64,000 nt of DNA from Nocardia sp. NBC_00565 (GTDB lineage Bacteria; Actinomycetota; Actinomycetes; Mycobacteriales; Mycobacteriaceae): contig NZ_CP107785.1 of assembly GCF_036345915.1 (NCBI RefSeq), positions 9,486,001 through 9,550,000 of the forward strand, given 5' to 3'. Positions 17,545 through 27,200 of the stretch are shown one piece after another. The position numbers and the translations under genes are program-made. The number at the start of each line of letters is the position of its first letter. Position 1 is the first letter of the stretch. The notes beneath the pieces were generated by a model. The model saw only the letters and a list, made by a program, of their open reading frames with translations. It was not told the origin of the DNA and ran no database searches.

Positions 17545-18015
17545 TCAGGGGAGGGCATTGCCGGTGCGCGATCGGTGGCGCAGGCGCTCGACGATGTCGT
17601 CGAGGACGCTGGGGACTTCCGGGGTGGCGCGGCGGCGGAAGAAGAATCCGCTGCACCACGGAACCTCGGGCCAGCGGTCGAATTCGGCGCGCAGGATCTC
17701 GGCTGCTGCGGGCAGGTCGCGCCAGGCGAGGTTGGGAAACCAGTGGTGCAGCGGGTGGAACATGTCGTCGTTGTGCCCGCCGAGCAGATGCCGGGTCAGC
17801 GCGTGGGAGGTCCAGCCGCGGGTTTGGTTCAGCGGGTCGCTGTTGTGGATGAGTCCGGCGTGGTTGCCCAGATCGGTCAGCCAGGTGACGATGGGGCGGA
17901 CCACGATCAACGGTGCCGCCCAGAACAGCACGAAGTGCCCCAGATGCCCGACCGCGGCGGCGACACCGGCGGCGGTGAGCCAGGCCGTCCACCGCGCGGT
18001 GGCCGCTGTCCAGGT
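17545..18015 (-). pseudogene. C-terminal fragment of a fatty acid desaturase
   Basis: Reading on the minus strand, WLTDLGNHAGLIHNS, TRGWTSHALTRHLLGGHNDD and FHPLHHWFPNLAW follow the order found at the end of membrane fatty acid desaturases. HPLHH is the third histidine box (HxxHH), which binds iron. A hydrophobic segment (GHFVLFWAAPLIVV) precedes it. The first two His boxes and the N-terminal membrane pair are absent, and the sequence upstream of about 18015 no longer resembles the family. The gene has lost half its length and must be inactive. The stop at 17545 is retained. Confidence 0.7.
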
Positions 18016-19334
18016 CTCGTCGCCGGATTTGGCTGCGAGCGATTCCCGAGTATGGGAAGGCGTATTGTAGCTCCCCCGCTGTCGCCGCTTGCTCAGGTCG
18101 AAACGCGCCGACCAACGAGTGACACTCCCGCATCGACACCTCAGAGTTGGAGATTGCCCTTCTGATTGGTAGAGATTGACAGTTGCTACCAGCACCCCAC
18201 GAGTTCGAGACAAAGCCGCACTGCCGTCCCTCCGACCTCAACGCGAGCCGGTCAGGCCGCGCCATGTCGCGACGGTGCCGATGGATTTGGCCGCGGCGAA
18301 CGGATCCCGCAGCGTGGGGGACCGACACCTTCGTGACGAAGTGCAGACGGGTGGTGCACTGGGCCAGGCTCCCGATGAGCACCCATGGGATGCGGCCACT
18401 CGGAGGACGACGGCCATCTGTGTTGCCCGTTGACGCTGTAGCGGTAGGCAGTGGTCGGTTCGGTGGGTTGACCACGTATTCGGGGACGGTCAGCCTGTCA
18501 TAGCCCCAAGGCATCGGCGGTGCGGGCCAGTGTCACGATTTCGGCGATGGCGCAGATACGCGGTGCTGGTGTAGAACTTCATGTTCTCGGTCCCGGATTG
18601 TGGTTGTCGAGTCTCGCAGTTCATTCGGTGAGTGCGGCGCGTAACAACGAAGTGACCCGAGCCCAACCGGCCGAGCTACCTGTTCCTGGCGTGTGCCGCA
18701 CCAGCTCCTCCGCCACCGGCCGCCAACGGCGACCTACAACCGGCGACCAGCGGGGGACTCTGTCATGGCCACGGACAACGGCCTTTCGCGCGGCCACGTG
18801 GATCAGGGAGCCTACTTCGAACTGCGCAGCTGCGAGAATATCGAACAGCACTGGCAGGTCGGTATTTCTCAAGTTGCGCCGGTAGCCGTGTCTGTGCATA
18901 CCAGCTTGGGGAGAACACGACGCGCTCGTTTCTCTGTACTGGGTGGTGCCCACGACAGTCGCCAAACCCTTTTGTATTTGCAGATCAGCTCCTGGTATCG
19001 GAAAGCGTGTAACCGGATCTCCCGAGATGCCGGGGCCTGCTCGACCGGTTGTGCATCACGTACGAGGCAAGTTTCGATGGCGCTACCCAGAGAGGGAAGG
19101 GCGCCCCACGCGCAGTCGGTCGGTTGGACCGGCTGCCAGAGACGGCTCGTGAGATCGCCGAGCGATGACCCTCGAGAAAGCTTGCGCTGGTTGGTTATTC
19201 GTACGATGCGAGGCCGGTGTCAATCTTCGCGCAGGACGTGGACGGGACAACTTCGCCATACATGCCAGTACGTGCGGATCGTCGCCTGATGTACTCTCGT
19301 TCGGCACCTGCTGTGCCGTCCCGGACGGAGGATC
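18016..19334. other. Decayed or non-coding region
   Basis: Reading frames here are short, overlap on both strands and match no family I know. One minus-strand frame (18621-18965) reads plausibly near its middle (DLPVLFDILAAAQFEVGSLIH) but has no convincing start. The promoter of the XRE-like gene should lie near the right end. Confidence 0.4.
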
Positions 19335-19814
19335 GTGGACGACGAGTCGATGCTCGCCGAGACCAATAGTGTCCCAACCGAATCTGCCAAGAGGATCAAC
19401 CGCTTGTTCGAGTTGATGCGCGATCCTGCTATGCCGCTGCTATCCAATGCTCTTGCGGTGGAGGCAATCTCGAAGTCTTCGAAAACATCGTTCAGTCCGG
19501 TTGATCTCTGGCAGCTGCGGAACGCTCCGAAGAACAACCCACAGTGTGTACAGGCGATTGCTCAGTTCTGTGCCGTCCCAGCCCCATATCTACTCGACAG
19601 CGGGGCGGACAAGGCAATCGACTCGCAGTTGAGTTTGTCAGAGGCCATGAATGACGCCGATGTGCGAAACCTGGCGACGCGCGCGCGAGCCGTGACTCCC
19701 GAGATGCTCGAGAGTGTCGACCGTGCGCGCGAGTCGGAGGATTTGCCTGCGGTGGATCCGAAGAAGCAGCAGCGCGGACCCCGGGACAGCGACCCGTCGC
19801 GGGACGAATCATGA
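19335..19814 (+). CDS. XRE-like helix-turn-helix regulator
   Basis: The protein has 159 residues and starts at GTG 19335. Residues 25-90 (INRLFELMRDPAMPLLSNALAVEAI, FSPVDLWQLRNAPKNNPQCVQAIAQFCAVPAPYLL) have the helix spacing of the actinobacterial XRE-like regulators that sit before ImmA/IrrE-type genes; the stretch with LWQLRNA and NPQCVQAIAQF fits the recognition-helix region. The C-terminal third is charged and likely disordered. Its stop overlaps the next start at 19811-19814. In other systems, an XRE repressor is cut by the ImmA/IrrE protease made from the next gene to relieve repression; I infer that arrangement here. The candidate target is this cassette or the P450 behind it. Confidence 0.7.
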   Translation: MDDESMLAETNSVPTESAKRINRLFELMRDPAMPLLSNALAVEAISKSSKTSFSPVDLWQLRNAPKNNPQCVQAIAQFCAVPAPYLLDSGADKAIDSQLSLSEAMNDADVRNLATRARAVTPEMLESVDRARESEDLPAVDPKKQQRGPRDSDPSRDES

Positions 19815-20308
19815 CGGAGAGCTCTGTCAGACGGATCAAGAAGGCGATTGCCCAGCTTCCGGTTCCGGACCCGTGGGACCGCAGGCGATTTGTGGAGGGT
19901 GTGGCTGAGATGCGTGGCCGTCCGATCACCTTGTTGCCGGTGGGTATGCGCGGTGGGCTCGCGAGTCCGTGTGGCCTATGGCTTGTCCGTGAGCACGATG
20001 ATGTGATCATTTACGAGGATGCGACCTCGGAGTATCACATGGACCAAATAGTGTGCCACGAGATCGGCCATATGGTGCTCGGACATGATCGCGCGCAGTC
20101 ATCCGACACCGGAGTCACGTCCGATCCGATGTTCCGGTCGGTGTTTCCCGATATCGATCCGTTGACGGTACGGACCGTGCTCGGCCGCTCGGATTATGGG
20201 AACGCGCTGGAACGCGAGGCGGAGATGTTCGCCACGATGGTCATGGTCTCCGGAGGACGCGGGCAGCGCGACCAGAACTTCCGCAACGTTCTGTTCAAGC
20301 GGCAGTGA
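19811..20308 (+). CDS. ImmA/IrrE-family zinc metallopeptidase
   Basis: The protein has 165 residues. The zinc site VCHEIGHMVLGHD (81-93) has the HExxH core, with more potential ligands in EREAEMFATMV about 55 residues later, as in the ImmA/IrrE fold. These proteases sense a signal and cleave an HTH repressor, often encoded next door. Here the gene is overlapped at its start by the XRE-like gene and at its end by the membrane-protein gene (GTGA at 20305-20308), so all three are probably translated together. The protein should be cytoplasmic and may be brought to the membrane by the next gene product. Cleavage of the adjacent regulator is inferred. Confidence 0.85.
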   Translation: MTESSVRRIKKAIAQLPVPDPWDRRRFVEGVAEMRGRPITLLPVGMRGGLASPCGLWLVREHDDVIIYEDATSEYHMDQIVCHEIGHMVLGHDRAQSSDTGVTSDPMFRSVFPDIDPLTVRTVLGRSDYGNALEREAEMFATMVMVSGGRGQRDQNFRNVLFKRQ

Positions 20309-21510
20309 CGTCCTCGATATCCGCGGTTATCGCGTGGCCGCTCATCGGCGCGATGCTGCTGGTGGTGGCGGCGCGGTGGCGATGGTTCAACGGCACCTCG
20401 GCCGAGCGCTACCTCAATGCCACGCTTACGATCATCGTCACCACTCAACTGTTGCGGGAGCACATAGTTGAGCGTTTCATCGCTGACTGGTCGCCGCTGA
20501 CCGAAACGGCCGTCCAGCAGGTGTCGCTGTGCACCATCGTTGCTTCGATCGCTCCGTTCCTTTGCGTGATCAGTCTGCTGTCTGGAAGAGATCCGAAAGT
20601 CGTTCGGCGGCAGCAGTTCTTGTTCTATCTTGTCGCGGGTGTGCTCGCGCTCGGGATACTCGCCGCGGGGACGCGGGCGCGACGTGGTGAACAGCCGCTG
20701 GAGATCTCCGGTGGCTGGGATGGTGTGCTGGCTTGGGTAGCGTTCTCAGTTCTGCCGCTGTTCTTGGCGTTCGAGATGGTCCGCCGATGTGCGGCCGAGT
20801 ACCGACAGTCCGGGGTGACCGCCGGTGAAAAGCTGGTTCTGGTCGGGATTGCTGTCGCGGGCGCGACCATTGGAGTGACGACGATGATCGCGGCTGTCCT
20901 TGCCGTGCTGCAGGAACTGCATCTTGTCGACTCGGTCGAGTATCGGTTGGCCACGCACTCGCGCAACTTCTTCTGGATCGCCACGACGATCGGGGCCGTA
21001 TCCGCCGCTCCGTTGGTGAAAGAATTAGCCGGGTATCTCGGCTACGACTCGACAAGCAAGCGGTGGCGGCGACTGCAACCAATGTGGCAGTCGATGGTGT
21101 CGATGTTTCCGGACAGCCGACTTCCGCTCGACTCGAGTGAATCCGGACGCCGGGTCAGCAAGGTGCAGTTGCATCGCACGACTGTCGAGATCCGTGACGC
21201 CATTCTGCGGCTGCGCCCACACTGTCGTGCGGTCGACCCATCCCAGTTAGCCAGCTTTGTTGCCAGCGAACGTGTGCCAGGTCGAGAGCGGGAATCGGCC
21301 GAGTTGGCGCTGCAACTCGCCGCCGCGGCACAAGACAGGTCGGGTACGGCAAACCCGCCCGGTGATGCCGCCGGGATGACGGCCCCGTCGCCGTCTGCCA
21401 GTCTGGACGACGAGGTCGGGGAACTTCTCCCGCTGGCCAAGTGGTGGGTGGCGGCCTGTCGGTTCGTCGCGACCCGGCACAGTTCAGACTTCGAATCCAG
21501 TTCCGAATAA
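20305..21510 (+). CDS. MAB_1171c-like polytopic membrane protein
   Basis: The 401-residue product starts at a GTG overlapping the protease stop. Seven hydrophobic segments can be placed in the first 250 residues, for example AVIAWPLIGAMLLVVAA, IVASIAPFLCVISLL, FLFYLVAGVLALGILAA and VGIAVAGATIGVTTMIAAVLAV. The C-terminal 150 residues are soluble and acidic. The pattern fits the MAB_1171c family, found in actinomycetes beside XRE and ImmA/IrrE genes and often beside P450s or prenyl synthases. The family role is not established; transport or signal sensing has been proposed. Here it could be the sensor that controls the protease. Confidence 0.75.
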   Translation: MTSSISAVIAWPLIGAMLLVVAARWRWFNGTSAERYLNATLTIIVTTQLLREHIVERFIADWSPLTETAVQQVSLCTIVASIAPFLCVISLLSGRDPKVVRRQQFLFYLVAGVLALGILAAGTRARRGEQPLEISGGWDGVLAWVAFSVLPLFLAFEMVRRCAAEYRQSGVTAGEKLVLVGIAVAGATIGVTTMIAAVLAVLQELHLVDSVEYRLATHSRNFFWIATTIGAVSAAPLVKELAGYLGYDSTSKRWRRLQPMWQSMVSMFPDSRLPLDSSESGRRVSKVQLHRTTVEIRDAILRLRPHCRAVDPSQLASFVASERVPGRERESAELALQLAAAAQDRSGTANPPGDAAGMTAPSPSASLDDEVGELLPLAKWWVAACRFVATRHSSDFESSSE

Positions 21511-21532
21511 ACACGATGAGCAGGGAGACGGT

Positions 21533-22960
21533 ATGACCGAGGCGTCGACGATCGAGGTAGGGGCCGACTCCGGCACGCTTCCGCATCCACCTTTTCGGCT
21601 GCCGTTGCTCGGTGATGTGCTGACTACCGATTTCGCCAAACCTTGCCAGCGGTTGGCCGAGCAGGCGCGTGAACTCGGTCCGGTATTCGGACAGAAGCTC
21701 TTCGGTTATCCGGCTGTCATCGTGACCGGCACTCGGGCGGTCGATGAGGTGAACGACGAGTCGGTATGGGAGAAACATGTCGGGCACGCGCTGATGAAGC
21801 TTCGGCCGCTCGCAGACGACGGGCTGTTCACCGCATTCAGCCGGGAACCGAACTGGGAGAAGGCGCACAACGTCCTGATGCCCGCCTTCACCAAGGCTGC
21901 GATGGCCAACTACCACGCAACGATCACCGCCACGGTGCGCGAGTTGACCGATGCTTGGTCGGCGCAAGCCACGAACACTTGGATCGACGTCCCCGAGCAC
22001 TCGAATGCGTTGACCTTCGAGATCATCGCGCGGGCCGGGTTCTCGCATTCGTTCCGTTCGATGGCCGAGCAGCGTTCGGATCCGTTCGTGGAGGCGATGG
22101 TTCGTGAGCTCACCTACGCCAACCGGCGCACCGACGTCTTACCCGTATTCGAGCGGATCTTCCGCCGCGGCCGAGCCCGTCAGCACCAGGAGGACCTGAC
22201 GCATGCACACAGCGTCGTCGACAGCATCATCGCCGCTCGCCGAACCCAGCCCGGCACAGAGCATCACGACATCCTCGACCTCATGCTCAGCAGTGCCGAT
22301 CCCGCATCCGGAGAATCGCTGGACCCCACCAACATTCGCAACCAGATCCTGACCTTCCTCGTCGCGGGCAGCGAGACATCGGCGAACACCATCGCCTTCG
22401 CTCTGCACTATCTGTCCATTCACCCCGAGATCGCCGACGGTGTCCGGGCCGAGCTCGACGAGCGTTGGCCGACACGAGATTTCCCTGATTTCCGCTTCGA
22501 GGATGTGGCCAAACTACGGGGCTTGCGACGGGTGGTCGATGAGACACTGCGGCTGTGGCCGACCGGACCGGGCTACTTTCGGCGCGCACGACAGGACACG
22601 ACTCTCTGCGACGGCAGATACCGCTTCCGGCAGAAGGATTGGGTGCTGGTCCTGCTCCTGGCCGCGCACCGTGACCCGGCTTGGGGTCCCGACGCCGACG
22701 AGTTCAACCCGGACCGGTTCCTTCCCGACAACATCCGGAATCTGCCACCGCACATTTTCAAACCGTTCGGCACGGGTCCACGCGCCTGCATTGGCCGGCA
22801 GTTCGCCCAGCATGAGATCACCGTCGCGTTGGCCGCGATCCTGCATCAGTTCGACCTCGAACCCGACCCGCACTACCGGCTCGACGTCCGCGAAACCCTC
22901 ACCCTCAAACCCACGGGCCTACGACTGCGGCCTCACCCGCGAACCAGCCACAGGATGTGA
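21533..22960 (+). CDS. Cytochrome P450 (CYP102-like heme domain)
   Basis: The protein has 475 residues, a full-length P450. The I-helix oxygen-activating motif LVAGSETSANT lies near residue 280, the ExxR pair is in DETLRLWPTGP, and the heme loop is FKPFGTGPRACIGRQF with Cys419 as the axial ligand. The N-terminal PHPPFRLPLLGDVLTTD and general spacing recall the P450 part of CYP102-type fatty acid hydroxylases, though no reductase domain is fused. It starts 22 bases after the membrane-protein stop with a GGGAG ribosome site, so it ends the XRE-ImmA-membrane-P450 cassette. Electrons must come from partners elsewhere. A stem-loop follows it. The substrate is unknown. Confidence 0.9.
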   Translation: MTEASTIEVGADSGTLPHPPFRLPLLGDVLTTDFAKPCQRLAEQARELGPVFGQKLFGYPAVIVTGTRAVDEVNDESVWEKHVGHALMKLRPLADDGLFTAFSREPNWEKAHNVLMPAFTKAAMANYHATITATVRELTDAWSAQATNTWIDVPEHSNALTFEIIARAGFSHSFRSMAEQRSDPFVEAMVRELTYANRRTDVLPVFERIFRRGRARQHQEDLTHAHSVVDSIIAARRTQPGTEHHDILDLMLSSADPASGESLDPTNIRNQILTFLVAGSETSANTIAFALHYLSIHPEIADGVRAELDERWPTRDFPDFRFEDVAKLRGLRRVVDETLRLWPTGPGYFRRARQDTTLCDGRYRFRQKDWVLVLLLAAHRDPAWGPDADEFNPDRFLPDNIRNLPPHIFKPFGTGPRACIGRQFAQHEITVALAAILHQFDLEPDPHYRLDVRETLTLKPTGLRLRPHPRTSHRM

Positions 22961-23003
22961 GCCAGATGTAACACCGCGTGCGTGGTTATCGCGCGCTAAT
23001 GGT

Positions 23004-23040
23004 GTGTCCCCGAGCCAGAAGGGGATCGGCTCGGGGACAC
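23004..23040 (+). terminator. Stem-loop after P450
   Basis: A 13-bp perfect inverted repeat (GTGTCCCCGAGCC and its complement) with an 11-base loop lies 43 bases beyond the P450 stop. No T-run follows, as is common for actinomycete terminators. Confidence 0.65.
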
Positions 23041-23733
23041 TGATCCAAACGTACAGGGAAGCTCCGGCTATCAGCGGACGATTTCAATCGATAGGGCGCG
23101 CTGTCGTCTATCAGCAGCTGGGGACGAGCTGAGCTCATCCAGGGACGTTACCTCGGTCTGACGATGCTGGTGCTCAACGCCCAGACGGGGGTGATCTTGG
23201 AGTTTCCCAACCTGCGGGTGGACGTCGTGGTGGAAACCTACCTGCGGCGCTTAGGGAAGGCGCCCGGATGCCCGGCGGGGCAGATCTACGTAGTACAGGG
23301 CCACTGCGGATGGCCGTCGAGTGTCTGCAAATGGGCTGGGTGTGATGCTGGGTGCAGTAGGTGGCGTCCGGGAGGCATTCGAAGAGACAGGTTTAGACGG
23401 ACGCACCCTCTCGTGTGACTTCCGTTCAACTTGGATCAGTGGCCATCTTGCTGCTTGATCGGTGGGCTCGATCAGGACCTGGGTGGGTCCTGGACGCTGT
23501 CCGGCAAACATTCGGTGTGGCTCAACTGTGCAATGCCCGCGTGTCAGAGGGAGCCCTCGTGCACGCGATCGTCTCAGTTGTGCCGTTGCCGTGTGTTAGA
23601 GGGGCGAGCGAACTTCTACGCACGCAGAGGTGTCACCGGTGACGGAACTGTGTGCTGCGAGCGGCTTCGCTGTCGCATTGGGCCAGGTCTGACTGCCCGA
23701 GCGAGGGGGAACGTGCGCGAGGAGGTGATCGAA
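23041..23733. other. Gene-free stretch
   Basis: Overlapping short frames on both strands lack family resemblance. One plus-strand stretch (about 23340-23450, REAFEETGLDGRTLS) reads like protein but has no start or continuation. Nothing can be supported. Confidence 0.4.
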
Positions 23734-23767
23734 CACGTATTTGCGTCAAATTTGACGCAAATACGTG
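23734..23767. repeat. 34-bp perfect palindrome beside tRNA-Leu
   Basis: Each 17-base arm (CACGTATTTGCGTCAAA and its exact complement) meets without a loop base. It lies 9 bases beyond the 3' end of tRNA-Leu on the minus strand. It could be an unusual terminator for the tRNA, a protein-binding site or a mobile-element end. Confidence 0.9.
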
Positions 23768-23776
23768 CTCGAGTAA

Positions 23777-23858
23777 TGCGCGAGAGGGGACTTGAACCCC
23801 TACGTCCGTGGACACCAGAACCTAAATCTGGCGCGTCTGCCAATTTCGCCACTCGCGC
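23777..23858 (-). tRNA. tRNA-Leu (anticodon TAG)
   Basis: The minus strand folds as an 82-nt class II tRNA: acceptor GCGCGAG paired with CTCGCGC, a D-loop with TTGGCAG, anticodon loop TTTAGGT containing TAG, a short variable arm, and the T arm with GGTTCAAGTCC. The discriminator base is A, as expected for Leu. No CCA is encoded. Confidence 0.95.
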
Positions 23859-23973
23859 TTGATGGTACGACCGTCCAAACTCTACCGGGCTTGACCGACA
23901 TCGCGAAGCTCCCCCCGGGCATGTCGTACTCACCGGTAACCCCACCTGGGATTATAACGATTCTGTAACGCTC

Positions 23974-23994
23974 AACATGAGGAGTGCTCATGTT
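23974..23994. promoter_or_regulatory. Inverted repeat upstream of fas (site 1)
   Basis: AACATGAG and CTCATGTT are perfectly inverted around a five-base spacer. A site with the same outer heptamer and total length lies 57 bases downstream. The pair suggests binding of a dimeric regulator of fas. Fas genes of mycobacteria are controlled by the TetR-type FasR through inverted repeats; whether this is its site is inference. Confidence 0.6.
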
Positions 23995-24030
23995 TCGTAC
24001 GCGTTAGTAACCGGTGGACCAGCGGCTTTG

Positions 24031-24051
24031 AACATGAGGGAGGGTCATGTT
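24031..24051. promoter_or_regulatory. Inverted repeat upstream of fas (site 2)
   Basis: AACATGA and TCATGTT flank seven bases, giving the same 21-base span and outer half-sites as site 1. Two copies at a fixed distance before one gene make chance unlikely. Confidence 0.6.
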
Positions 24052-24116
24052 TCTGGGCATTCTGGTACGGCGGTACGTAAATACTCGGCGGTAAGACGGG
24101 CGTGGAGAGGCAAACG

Positions 24117-24130
24117 TGAGGATTTCCTCA
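24117..24130. promoter_or_regulatory. Short inverted repeat before fas start
   Basis: TGAGGA and TCCTCA flank two bases, 113 bases before the TTG start. It shares the TGAG half-site wording with site 1 and may be a third, weaker site. Confidence 0.35.
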
Positions 24131-24243
24131 TGATTTTCTGGAATCCTTGCGGACATCAGGGCTCATTGGTGAGGAACACCTGCGCACCGGAGGGAGCGGC
24201 GTGTCTCGACGGCATGTCGCCACGAGTAGGAAGTCGAAGCGTC

Positions 24244-27200
24244 TTGACGATCAATGAGAGCACTGCGGCCGGAACCGGACAGAGCCCGAAGGTGGTTGGG
24301 GCGCCACAACAAGGGGGATCGCGGTCCCCGCTGGTGGATCGACTGCTGGGCGGAACGCCCTACGCGCTGGCCTTCGGTGGGCAGGGTGCACGCTGGCTCG
24401 GTGAGTTGGAGGAGATCGGCCGCGACGCCGCGCTGGAGCCGGAGCTGACCGCATTGGTCAACGAGGCGGCCGCGCTGCTGGAACCCGTTGCGGCGCAGCT
24501 GCTCGTGGTGCGACCGGTCGGCTTCGACCCGATCGGCTGGATGCTCGAGAACGAGCTCGCCGATGGTGACGAGGCAGAGGTGTCGGGCGCGCCCTCCGAT
24601 CACGTGCTCAGGTCTGCCGCGGTGTCGATGCCGGGTGTCTTCCTGACACAGGTGGCCGCGCTGCGCGCGCTGCGACTGCAGGGGCTGGATGCCAACGAGC
24701 ACGCGCCGGTCGCGATCGCCGGTCATTCGCAGGGGCGGCTGGCCGCGACCTCGGTGGAGGCCGGGGGCCAGCGCGATGCCGAACTCCTTGCCATCGCCCA
24801 AATGATCGGTGCCGCAGCTGGTTTGGTGGCCCGGCGGCGCGGGCTGATGCCGGTGGGCGAGCGCTCCTCGATGGTCGCGGTGTCGAATGTCGATCCCGAG
24901 CAGCTGCGCGCGGTGGTGACCGAGGTGTCCGCGGGCGTGGATCCGGCTGCGGCCGCGGTGATTTCGATTCGTAACGGTCGTCGGCGCGTGGTGCTCTCCG
25001 GCACGCCGACGCAGCTGGAGCGCGTGCGGCAGCGGTGCGCCCAGATCCATGACGAGCAGACGCGCGAGCGGGACGCGAAGTCGCGCGGCGGCGCGGTGTT
25101 CGCGCCGGTCTTCGAGGATCTGGCCGTCGATGTCGCCTTCCATCACCCCGCGCTCGCCGACACGGTGGACATCGTGAGCGGCTGGGCGTCGCAGTGCGGT
25201 CTGGACGCGGCGCTGGCGGGCTCGCTGGCGCAGGAGATCCTCGTCGATCCGATCGACTGGGTCGAGGCGGTGGACGGCGTTGTCGCGGCGGGCGCGCAGT
25301 GGATTCTCGATATGGGCCCCGGCGATCTGCTCAGCAGGCTCACCGGCGGCTCGCTGAAGGGCACCGGCGTCGGCATCATCGCGGCCGCGACCCGCACGGG
25401 TCAGCGCAGCCTGCTGACCCCGGGCGCCGCACCCGAGGTCGCCAAGCCATGGACGGCGTTCGCGCCGCGCCCGGTGCGCCTGCCGAATGGCCGCATCGTG
25501 GTGGAGACCGCGTTCACCAAGCTGACGGGCCGCTCGCCGATCCTGCTCGCGGGCATGACCCCGACCACCGTTGACGCGAAAATCGTGGCGGCGGCGGCGA
25601 ATGCGGGCCACTGGGCGGAGCTGGCCGGCGGCGGTCAGGTGACCGAGCAGATCTTCGCCGACCGAGTGGCCGAGCTGAAGACGCTGCTGCACCCGGGCCG
25701 CACGGTGCAGTTCAACTCGCTGTTCCTCGACCCGTACCTGTGGAAGCTGCAGCTGGGCGGTAAGCGCCTGGTGCAGAAGGCCCGTATCGCGGGCGCGCCG
25801 TTCGACGGTGTCATCGTCACCGCGGGCATTCCGGAGCTGGAAGAGGCCGTCGCGCTGATCGCGGAGCTGACCGAGGCCGGCATCACGCATGTGGCGTTCA
25901 AGCCGGGCACCGTGGCCCAGATCCGCGCGGTGCTGCGCATCGCCGACGAGGTGCCGGACTACCCGGTGATCATGCATATCGAGGGCGGCCGGGCCGGTGG
26001 GCACCACTCTTGGGAAGACCTCGACGATCTGCTGCTCGAGACCTACGCCGAGCTGCGCAACCGCGACAATGTGGTGGTCTGCGTCGGCGGCGGCATCGGC
26101 ACTCCCGAGCGCGCCACCGAATACCTGACCGGCGAATGGGCTGTGCCGCACGGCTATCCGGTGATGCCGCTGGACGGCGTGCTGGTCGGCACCGCAGCCA
26201 TGGCGACGCTCGAGGCCACCACCGCGCCCGAGGTCAAGCAGCTGCTCGTCGACACCCCCGGTACCGAGGGCTGGGTCGGCGCGGGCACCGCGACCGGTGG
26301 AATGGCTTCCGGCCGTAGCCAATTGGGCGCCGACATCCACGAGATCGACAACGCGGCCTCGCGCACCGGCCGCCTGCTCGACGAGGTCGCCGGTGACGCC
26401 GACGCGGTCGCCGAGCGCCGCGACGAGATCATCGCCGCGCTGAACGCCACGGCCAAGCCGTATTTCGGCGATGTGGCCACCATGACCTACCTCGAGTGGC
26501 TGGAGCGCTACGTCGAGCTGGCCGTCGGTCTGGACCGCCGTAAGGATTTCGACTGCGGCAGCGATCTCGGCGACGCCTTCCTCGACGCCACCCGCTCGCT
26601 GTGGCTGGACATCACCTGGCGCGACCGGTTCGCGGAGATGATGCGCCGCACCGAATCCCGGCTCAACCCGGCCGACCGCGGCGAGATCCCGACGCTGTTC
26701 GAATCCGACGAGGCATTCGAGCACCCGGTCGAGGCGTTGTGCACGCTGAAGCAGCAGTACCCGGCCGCCGAGCAGACCCTGCTGCACCCGGCGGATGTGC
26801 CGTTCTTCGTCAGCCTGTGCAAGATCCCGGGCAAGCCGGTGAACTTCGTACCCGTGGTGGACGGCGATGTGCGCCGCTGGTGGCGCTCGGATTCGCTGTG
26901 GCAGGCCCATGATCCGCGCTACTCGGCCGATCAGGTCTGCGTCATCCCCGGCACCGTATCGGTCGCCGGTATCACCCGCGTCGACGAGCCCGTGGGCGAG
27001 CTGCTGGACCGCTTCGAGCAGGACACGGCGTACTCGCTGGTCCGTGCGGGCGTGGTGCCGGTCGCCATCGACGCGCGCCGGGCCGCCGGCGTCATCACCG
27101 GTCCGATCGATGCCGTGCTGGCCGCGCCGGATATCGAATGGGCGGGACGCACCACCATCAACCCGGTGCACCGCCTCGGCGATGTCGACAAATGGGCCGT

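Larger units (their letters stand above)
23859..24243. other. tRNA-Leu/fas divergent region
   Basis: This 385-base stretch carries the tRNA promoter (minus) and the fas promoter (plus). It includes three inverted repeats listed separately. A plus-strand frame runs through it into fas but begins far upstream of the conserved start of the enzyme. Confidence 0.55.

Noticed and set aside
17465..18514. A long minus-strand frame spanning the desaturase fragment
   Set aside because: It is in a different frame from the desaturase text and reads as Arg/Pro-rich noise.
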